Shown here: piece by piece, positions 56,850 through 64,000 of the stretch
Position numbering within the stretch: the first letter of the stretch is position 1
Layout: each line of letters starts with the position of its first letter
From: Lycorma delicatula
Taxonomy: Eukaryota > Arthropoda > Insecta > Hemiptera > Fulgoridae
Length of the DNA stretch: 64,000 bases
Direction of reading: 5' to 3'
Assembly: GCF_047948215.1 (NCBI RefSeq)
Contig: NC_134456.1
Location: 55,383,959-55,447,958, forward strand
The notes under the pieces: generated by a model
The model's database searches: none
What the model was told of the DNA's origin: nothing
The model's input: only the letters and a program-made list of their open reading frames with translations
Translations under genes and position numbers: made by a program

Positions 56850-57372
56850 ATACCCTAAGTAGCATAGGCGAAATGAGCTTTCAGTCAGAAATACAATTTG
56901 TTTACATCAAAAATTAATTTAAATGTCAGGAAAAGATTTTTGAAAGTATATGTTTGCAGCGTCGCTTTATATGGAAGTGAAACTTGGACGATCGGAGTAC
57001 CTGAGAAGCAAAGATAAGAAGCTTTTGAAATGCGGTGCTATAAGAGAATGTTAAAAATCAGGTGGGTGGATGAAGTGACAAATGAAGAGGTGTTGCGGCA
57101 AATCGATGTAGAAAGAAGCATTTGGAAAAATGTAGTTAAAAGAAGAGACAGACTTATAGGCCACATATTAAGGCATCCTGGAATAGTCGCTTTAATATTA
57201 GCGGGTCAGGTAGAAGGAAACAATTGTGCAGGCAGGCAAGTTTGGAATATGTAAAACAAATTGTTAGGGATGTAGAATGTAGGGGGTATATCGAAATGAA
57301 ACGACTAGCACTAGATAAGGAATCTTGGAGAGCTTCATCAAACCAGTCAAATGACTGAAGACAATAAAAAAA
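56850..57372 (+). mobile_element. RTE-clade LINE 3' fragment
   Basis: Homology to the 11.2-13.9 kb element starts near 56860 (GTTTACATCAAAAATTAATT at 56898), only about 25 bases from the SINE. It continues to GTCAAATGACTGAAGACAAT and A-rich DNA at 57372. An open piece at 57030-57254 matches the C-terminal region (MLKIRWVDEVTNEEVLRQID). A stop at 57017 and frame loss at about 57235 are visible. This is the most diverged of the four RTE copies. Confidence 0.92.
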
Positions 57373-57654
57373 AATTGTAAGGTGAAACTACAGTCTGTAC
57401 TAGTAACACTCACTACTGCCATCTGTCGTTTTATTAACAAATAAAATGTTAATTTTTTTTCTTTCAGGCTAATTGTATACGTTTATGACATCTCGGTTAA
57501 CCTTTTTTTTAATATGTAAAAAAAAAATAACGACACTCAATCATTTAAATTTAAATTAAACAGGAAACTTTCCTTGTCGTATCTAGATTACCATTCCGCA
57601 AAAGAGATTTTATTTCTTACTGTTGGGTGAAGAGGGTAATAATCGTCAAATTTT
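57373..57654. other. Short spacer, no gene seen
   Basis: AT-rich DNA between the RTE fragment and the Merlin remnant; it may include Merlin 5' sequence. Confidence 0.4.
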
Positions 57655-58195
57655 GTCTGCAGGAGATGGAGATTAATCGTACCAAAATGTTGATCGACGC
57701 ATTTACTGTGAGTAAAGTTTTGCCCACAATATTACAAACAATCCCTTGTAATCGGGGAGCTCGGTGAAAACTTGTTCTCACGTCAAAATCATAATATCCG
57801 AGGATCTACCTCAGCAATGAGTTTAAGCTGTATCTGCCGTGAACCTAAAGAATGTTTTCTGGTCGCTGTACAGGACAGAAGTGCAAAAACGTTACTGCCT
57901 CTCATAGCAAATTATAACCGGCCGGAACGGTAATTTTCTCAGACGAGTGGCTCGCATTTGAAACCTACCGAATAATTATAACCATCAAACGGTCAATCAC
58001 TCGGAAAATTTAGTTTACCAGAAAAGAGGGGCTCGTGCTTAAACGACAGAAATTGCTTGGAGATGGGTAAAACAACGGAATAAAACAAACACCTTGTAGA
58101 ACACTGCTTGAATCGTATCCCGTTTCAGTTTATTCGACGCCAGTGCTACCAAGATCGCGATTTTTTTCAACGAATCCTAAGAGATATTGCCGCTT
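57655..58195 (+). mobile_element. Merlin (ISXO2/IS1016-like) transposase remnant
   Basis: Broken frames give the ordered signature of the ISXO2-type DDE domain: MEINRTKM (first catalytic region, 57666), REPKECFLVAVQDRSAKTLL (57838-57897), TVIFSDEWLAFETY (57928-57972, second catalytic Asp), NHQTVNHSENLVY (57980-58018), TTEIAWRWVKQRN (58043-58081, third catalytic Glu) and FIRRQCYQDRDFFQRILRDI (58130-58189). There are at least four frame breaks. Merlin elements usually have short TIRs and an 8-9 bp target duplication; I could not place these. Since each block sits in a different frame, the copy is old. Confidence 0.82.
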
Positions 58196-59139
58196 ATTGA
58201 CATTCACAATGATAAATAAGGGGAGTTTTTAATTTTTTTTTTCTTTTAAGTACATGGCAATTTAATATAATAATATTACGTAATTACTGAAAACAAACGT
58301 ATTTTGACACTTAACGGAAATTATACAAAACTGGTACGAAATTAATCGACATATTCTTTTCAAATAAAAATAGGTATAAAAAAAAAAAAAGGTGATATCA
58401 TTTCTTCTTTTCCATTAAAATTAAACATACTGTTCATAAAGTTACTCAAATTTAAAATAGGACGATGATTATACAAACCCCAATTTTTCGGACGATTAAC
58501 TACCCGGATTGTTTACATCTGCATTGGACAGAAAAAATAGTTATACTATGTAAAAAAAATTAAATTACTATTCAAATAACGCTTTTCTTTTACAGAAATT
58601 CTATGATCTTTTATTTTTACTGGGTTTTTAAATGAATTTTTTGTAATTCTTATCGCATGAAACGTAGTACATTTAGGCCTATGTTAAAGTAATTAAAATT
58701 AATTTCTGAAAATATTAATGGAAACTGGTCAAATTAACTGGTCAAGCGTGTGATGTAATTATGATAGTTGTTTTAATTCTGCTGCGCACATACATTAGAT
58801 CAAAAGAAATGACATCATTATTATATTCTTTGCCAGATTTTTTTAAAAGAAATAGTGTTTTTAAAGGTAAGTTTTTATTACTGACTGTCACTAAGTTTTA
58901 TTCTATCTATTAAACAACAAACAAATCCAGTTTTGTAGAAGATAGAATTTTTGTAAATTTTGATGCTTTTTTCAGCAAGTTTCTATAATTGGGAGACCTT
59001 TTACAATAGGCGGCAACATTTCTGTTTTTGTTGGAAGTTGTGTAAACGCGCCACGATATGGGATGGAATGACATCGTAGCCGCATGGCGTGACATTACCG
59101 CCGCCACCACGCAGTAATTAATTATTTATAATATTCCAT
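58196..59139. other. Mostly AT-rich interval
   Basis: Nothing supported up to about 58900. The open minus-strand frame at 58910-59110 (66 residues) may be the trailing part of the transposon that follows but has no clear match. Confidence 0.4.
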
Positions 59140-60225
59140 TCCTCAGAAATCATACATGCGAGTTGAATCCTTCATTGATTGTTGTCATATGTTTATTTTT
59201 GCATAGTGTACGATGATTATTATTGATCATGTATTCTGCGACGTAGAGCTCCGTGAATTGCCTGCGGTTGCTTATCTATTTCCTGAATGTGTTCGGTAAT
59301 GTTTGTCTTCAATTACTGCAGGATGTATGGATTGCTCCAATAAAAATTTTCTTTAAAATTACCCACAGAAAGAAGAAGTCTGAACTAGTTAGATCAGGAG
59401 ATGTTCGTGACCACAATCGTTTAGAAATCATTCTTCTAACGAAAAAACCTGTAGTATCTCCATAGTAGAGCAACCTCTATGATAAGTGGCGCTGTCCTGT
59501 TACAACTAGCAGTCACACTCATCCTCTTGTAGTAACCCTATGAATAGTTGATTAATTTGTCTATGGACGGAAGCATCCTCAGTTTTTCCAAAAAAACAAG
59601 GGTTCTATTATTCATCGCCTTAAAACCGCACACCATACGCCAATTTTTTTGTGGGTGGGAGAGATTCAAAGAAATTTGTGGGCTTTCAGTATTCCATGTT
59701 CGGTAGTTCTGACTATTAACATACCCACCAAGATGAAACCACTCTTAATCTGTGAAAAACACTTGATCTAAAACCCCAGTGTTACCTCTGACAAAGTTCC
59801 TGAACCGTTGACGATAATGAATCCTTTTAGCATAATCAACATTAGTTAGCTCATGGATAATCTGTATTCGATACGAATAACATTTCAACATACTCCTCGC
59901 TGCAGTGTGACTGAACCTAGTGAAATGTACTTTTCCTGACTTAGTCTTCGTAAAAAATTTATGAGGAGATCTTAATTAACTGCAGCATTAATGTCCTGTA
60001 CGACCTGTACAATTAAAAGGCTGACCTGTGTCGGCATGTTTCTGATCTAACAGCAAACCTGTTTCGTGAAATATTTTAATTAATTTCTGAGTAAGATTTT
60101 TCACTTGCGCTTCCTTTTTTAATCTCTTCCTGAAATTTCGCCGACATACAACATGAGATTTCGTCTCTAAGTAAGTTTTCATCACGAATATACGTTCTTC
60201 AACAGTAACCGCGTTTTAACAAACG
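59140..60225 (-). mobile_element. Mariner-like (HTH plus DDE) transposase remnant, almost whole length
   Basis: On the minus strand, in order: N-terminal domain ERIFVMKTYLETKSHVVCRR (60209-60150) and KIFHETGLLLD; then a middle part RIQIIHELTNVDYAKRIHYR (59865-59805); the catalytic start VFFTD (59772-59758, first Asp) with FHLGGYVNSQNYRTWNTESP; NWRMVCGFKA; and the last Asp block DLTSSDFFLW (near 59390) followed by an IQEIDKQPQAIHGALRRRI stretch near 59240. The pattern is that of the insect group with an ETKSYVVVQR-type N-terminus. Numerous stops and shifts, and a missing second catalytic block, show that it is inactive. Confidence 0.8.
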
Positions 60226-61564
60226 AAATATGATTACGCAATCTTGTTTAAATTCCACAGAGATTGGCAATACTCAAATGTGCAGGCAATAAACAGTCCT
60301 TCTCAATCCAGCTCCAATCATAACAATATCTAATAATTATTTTATACATCTCACATCAATATATGCATTTTAACAATTATATGCATTCAGTTTCTAAGAG
60401 ATGAGGCCTCTTTTAACATTCTGTAATCTTATAAGTAACTCTTAAATAGCTACCTAATAGCAAAAAATAAAGAAATAGAATTTAACTAATCCTCTTACCT
60501 TCATTCAATTTTTAGATATGAAATTACTACTTGGAATATAATGTAGGTCACTTTTGAAAAAAGTTGTAAATAGTCTTAAATGACTGCCATTTTGGTTACA
60601 TACCTAACATAATAGTAAGGTGTATGTAAACGGTTACGTAGCCCTTAGTAGCCTGAAGTAAAATTTTTTTTCATTGCTTCTTAAAATATCCATTTAAAAT
60701 TTTTGATTTGCTCACCTCTGCGAGTCCCTGTTGGCTTTTAAGTGTGATGGTCTCATACAGAAAAATAGATCGTTTTGAGAAAGGAGAATTTGCTAAATTG
60801 TACTTTTTCTCAGTTGAAAAAGTTTCTTTTAAACATTTTCATACTTTATTCTCATTTATGAATGTGTGTGTGTGTGAATTTATATATATATACATACTAG
60901 CTTCCTGTCTCAGCTCGCGGTAAATAGTTAAATAGTTACTTGCGTTTCCCGTAGTGGTCAATATTTTTGTTTTATATTCATTAGTCAGGTAATTGGAGGC
61001 AGGTACAGCCAGTCACAAATACAGTAATGGTCACAGTGGCTGTATTCGTTGAGCCACAGCGCCGTATACTTTCACATCCCTAAAAAAAAAACCGAAAGTG
61101 GTTTTTAAATATTTATCTGAAGAGTATTTGCAAGCCCAGATCTACTGAATATCTCGTTTACTGTAGTCGGGATTGGGAAAATTTACAATCGTTTTTCAAA
61201 AATTTTTTTACCTTTCTTCATTCCCTTTCAAGGACGAATTGCAAAAATCAAGAAATCGGTTTATTGACATGAAAATTATTCTCACCAAAAATCAGGTTGA
61301 TTTCTACATTTGTTACAATGAAATTAAAAAAAATTACAGGTTTAAAAAACAATTTTACCTTCGAAAACTCGGAATGGAACTCAAAAAATCTAGAAATTGA
61401 TTTTAGATGTTCATAATCAATCAGTTCAAACCCAGCTCACACAGAAATAGACACTCACAGTTCACAATACATTAATTCAACTCATTAAAGTTTTCGCTTT
61501 AATGAAGTGAATTTAAAAAACCCTCTTCCTCTTTTACACACACATACACACACACATATATATA

Positions 61565-61609
<45 letters not shown>

Positions 61610-62639
61610 TTTTTTAATTTGTTTATATTTTTTACTTCTAAAATATATTAATTTTATTTTTTTTAAGTTAGGACAACAATGAAGCAAGCAAATATCATTT
61701 CTTCTTCTTTATTTTTCTTTTCTCTCAATATATATTCTTTCATCCTTTCCGCGTGTTTTTATCTTTCTTTTTTCCGGCCATTTCATTTTTGTGTAATTCT
61801 TTACTTTCCTCGCCGTTATACGTACCCATGGTTGCTCTTTTTCTTCCAGAGTTTAATGAATGTTTGTTTATTTACTCTCTGTTCATCCATTCTGTGTAAA
61901 TATGGCCCAGGTATCTCAGTATCCTTTTTGTTACCGCTCTTTAACAGAGCCCAGTCGGTAAGGTATAACGTTTCACCTCTATGGTATCGTTCTCATTACT
62001 GTGGCGGATTGGCTGGGTTTGAACCTTTTAAGAAGTTCTTTATATTATAGATTTCTTTGATCAGGCAACGTACAGGCGGCGCAACGAATATTCATGTTTA
62101 CAGCAGCGACAGCCGCAGTTCCGTTTATTCTACTCGTGCCATGCTTTTAGCATAATATTTGCTTCATTACCTAACAACGAATAGGCCTTCTTAAGATGTG
62201 TTGTGTTGTTATTATTGAATCGCAGAACACAATTTTTTTATATTTTAATCACCTCAATGTTAATATTTCGAACATTATTACATTTTTAATTTTAATTTAA
62301 TTTAATTATATATATATATATATATAGATTTTTTATGTCAAATTTAATTTCCTAACTGAAACCTTTTAATTAATATCCGACCATTTTCTTCGAAAGAAAT
62401 TATTATTATGCATTTTTCAAAATGGAAAACGTGCTAAGAATTACAAAAGCGCAGCGCTTATGTGAAGCGGGAAATTGTGAAATAGAGAGCCTACTCTTAA
62501 AAGGTATAATATCAAAATCATTTTGATTCGCAATAAAATAAATCATTCTATTTTCAAACAGATATTGAAAAGTAAATGCAAGATAATGATTACAAACAGT
62601 AAATAATGGAATAATAAATTACAGCAGAAATTAATTATT
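60226..62639. other. Interval with microsatellites, no supported gene
   Basis: No gene. The 123-residue hydrophobic frame at 61679-62050 is Phe/Ser/Leu-rich low complexity. A tRNA-like word pair near 61948-62030 (CAGTCGGTAAGG and GGGTTTGAACC) may be a degenerate SINE head. Confidence 0.45.
61546..61608. repeat. (CA)n/(TA)n compound microsatellite
   Basis: A run of CACACA, then TATATA, TGTGTG and TATATA again, directly visible. Confidence 0.95.
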
Positions 62640-63500
62640 TTTAAATGGTAGAACAAAACAAAACTATTTTAATAATAAAACGATGAACGCCATCCACTTT
62701 GCAAGAATTATTAGAATTTACGATGTTACTGTCATCAGAATCATCATCGTAATCATCGATGTCACTTTCATTATCTTCTAGTAAAAAAATAATAAATGAT
62801 TCAATAGCATTGTCAAAAATGCGTCCTTGTGGCATAAATTCAGCTTCTGTTTCCTTAACTTTATTAAAATACAGCTTCCCGTTTTTTTTCTTTCAAACCC
62901 GCCACTTTATTTTCACATAGCTTTTGAATATCTTTGATATCAAAAGTTACAGTATGATTTGTTACGTCCGTTAACTTATGACCATCTCGATAGGATTTAA
63001 ATTTGAGTGGCATGGAGGTATTTGGAGAACATCATGCCCATTATTTTTGTAAAAGTTCGTCAAACGCATAAACAGAAACGTTTTCTGTTTGCTTTTACCA
63101 GATTGTACAATTGTTGTTTCAGAAATCAAACGGCAGGAATGAATGAAGAACATAATGCTTCTGAAACCGATTATCATATCTTCTTTTATAAATTGGAAAT
63201 CTGAAATTTTTCTAAAACGGCCTTGCGACAGGGTGTGTTGTAAAAAATTACAACACAATTATTGGGAAGGTTGGAATTAACAATTCTTCTGTCCATTTTA
63301 AGTAATTTTCCGCTTTTATTTGACCTCTGTAATTACCACTTTTTAAACTTGCTTGCCAAATTAGTAAGGCGTTTGGTATAAAATCCATTTCTCCTCCGAC
63401 ACGCACTATAATAAATTTGCTGCCTTTCGAAACAGTAACTTTTATCCATCACCTGAATCAAAACACTACGATGTAGTGAGAGAAAGATTTTTCGAGATAT
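62640..63500 (-). mobile_element. IS630/Tc1/mariner-type DDE transposase remnant
   Basis: On the minus strand, frames give GSKFIIVRVGGEMDFIPNAL (63427-63368) and SGNYRGQIKAENYLKWTEEL, then LIPTFP (63345-63268), a block carrying the centre of the DDE domain. A frame break near 63255 follows. The next frame (62971-63258) ends with NNGHDVLQIPPCHSNLNPIE (63033-62974), the conserved GH.VLRLPPYHC.LNPIE block with the last acidic residue. After another break come VTFDIKDIQKLCENKVAGLK near 62950-62890 and an acidic tail at 62641-62835 (ESDIDDYDDDSDDSN), as found at the C-terminus of these proteins. The N-terminal helix-turn-helix may lie between 63500 and 63770 but is not readable with confidence. 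It is inactive through stops and shifts. Confidence 0.8.
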
Positions 63501-64000
63501 ATTCTCGGCCTATTTTCGGTTCTAAACATTTTTACGGTAGTCACGATACTGAATACGCTTAAATCTTATGTCATGTCGCTCTGAGAACTTTTCCGACATT
63601 TTCGACTTTTTTTCAAATAAGTCTCTATTCCTGAATAACCAATGGCATCTTTAATCGCTAACCTTATCTTTTTCACCGTCGGCAGTTGTTTGTGAATTTT
63701 GTGAAATTTTTTTTGGTCCGTCCCGCCACACACTTGAATGATTCTGAGAAAGGTGATTGACTCATTTCCTGAGTTATAATGCTTGGCTTGTACGTATTAT
63801 TTTTACAATAACTAAAATCACGATAGCTTATAAACTGTAGTTATATACCTTACTTAGGCCTTTAGGCCAGATCTGTGCCAATTCGGCTTGGACAAGCTAT
63901 AATTTGTGTATAGGTATGAATATGAAACATTTGTGTGCTTTTGAAGACAAAAATTAATGTTAGTCATCAACTTAGATAATCGGGATGGACTTTAAATACA
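63501..64000. other. Possible 5' part of the transposon, then spacer
   Basis: On the minus strand a frame near 63720-63610 (KKFHKIHKQLPTVKKIRLAI) could be the N-terminal part of the element above. From about 63770 on I see nothing. Confidence 0.35.

Noticed and set aside
61948..62032. tRNA-like A-box and B-box words
   Set aside because: No cloverleaf can be drawn with confidence and no SINE tail follows. At most a degenerate SINE head.
61679..62050. 123-residue hydrophobic ORF
   Set aside because: Phe/Ser/Leu low complexity from a T-rich strand, no homology recognised, and it overlaps tRNA-like words.

Overview
The window looks like transposon-rich, AT-rich nuclear DNA of an arthropod, most likely an insect. 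The order is not certain; the mix of elements would fit a hemipteran. I found no intact host protein-coding gene, no rRNA or tRNA gene, no CRISPR and no bacterial-type operon. Almost everything recognisable is a dead mobile element, a dispersed or tandem repeat, or unassigned AT-rich spacer.

Layout. 0.2-2 kb: a SINE fragment, an internally deleted mariner and a nest of two other repeat tails. 4.4-6.5 kb: a CR1/Jockey-type LINE on the minus strand, followed by a (TG)n tract, a short tandem repeat and copy 2 of an unclassified dispersed repeat, here called DR. 9.8-10.4 kb: another dispersed repeat with a perfect hairpin. 11.2-13.9 kb: a nearly complete RTE-clade LINE on the minus strand. 14.0-21.4 kb: a dense LINE block made of a minus-strand LINE 3' UTR, a plus-strand I-group LINE with RNase H, and a minus-strand R1-type LINE with gag, endonuclease and RT pieces. 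21.4-35 kb: SINEs, DR copy 3, a pogo-type DNA transposon with clear TIRs and a TA target duplication, an RTE fragment and a mariner C-terminus. 36.2-38.6 kb: a 21-copy satellite of 114 bp with a three-unit higher-order period. 38.7-43.3 kb: a transposase remnant, DR copy 4 and two LINE fragments back to back. 43.8-47.6 kb: the most unusual part, a RING-finger ORF converging on a protein-primed type-B DNA polymerase pseudogene of the Polinton/adintovirus/bidnavirus kind, with a GC-rich flank holding a perfect palindrome. 49-60 kb: a pogo N-terminal remnant with an acidic AT-hook ORF, two more RTE 3' fragments, DR copy 5, a full-length SINE, a Merlin-type transposase remnant and a mariner-like transposase remnant. 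62.6-63.5 kb: another IS630/Tc1/mariner-type DDE transposase remnant.

None of these genes work together as a host pathway. The LINEs would have moved the SINEs, and the DNA transposons appear as a series of decayed founders and internally deleted derivatives. The two groups that do not reduce to a standard repeat class are the polB/RING module and the DR family. All family assignments come from reading motifs; no database search was run.
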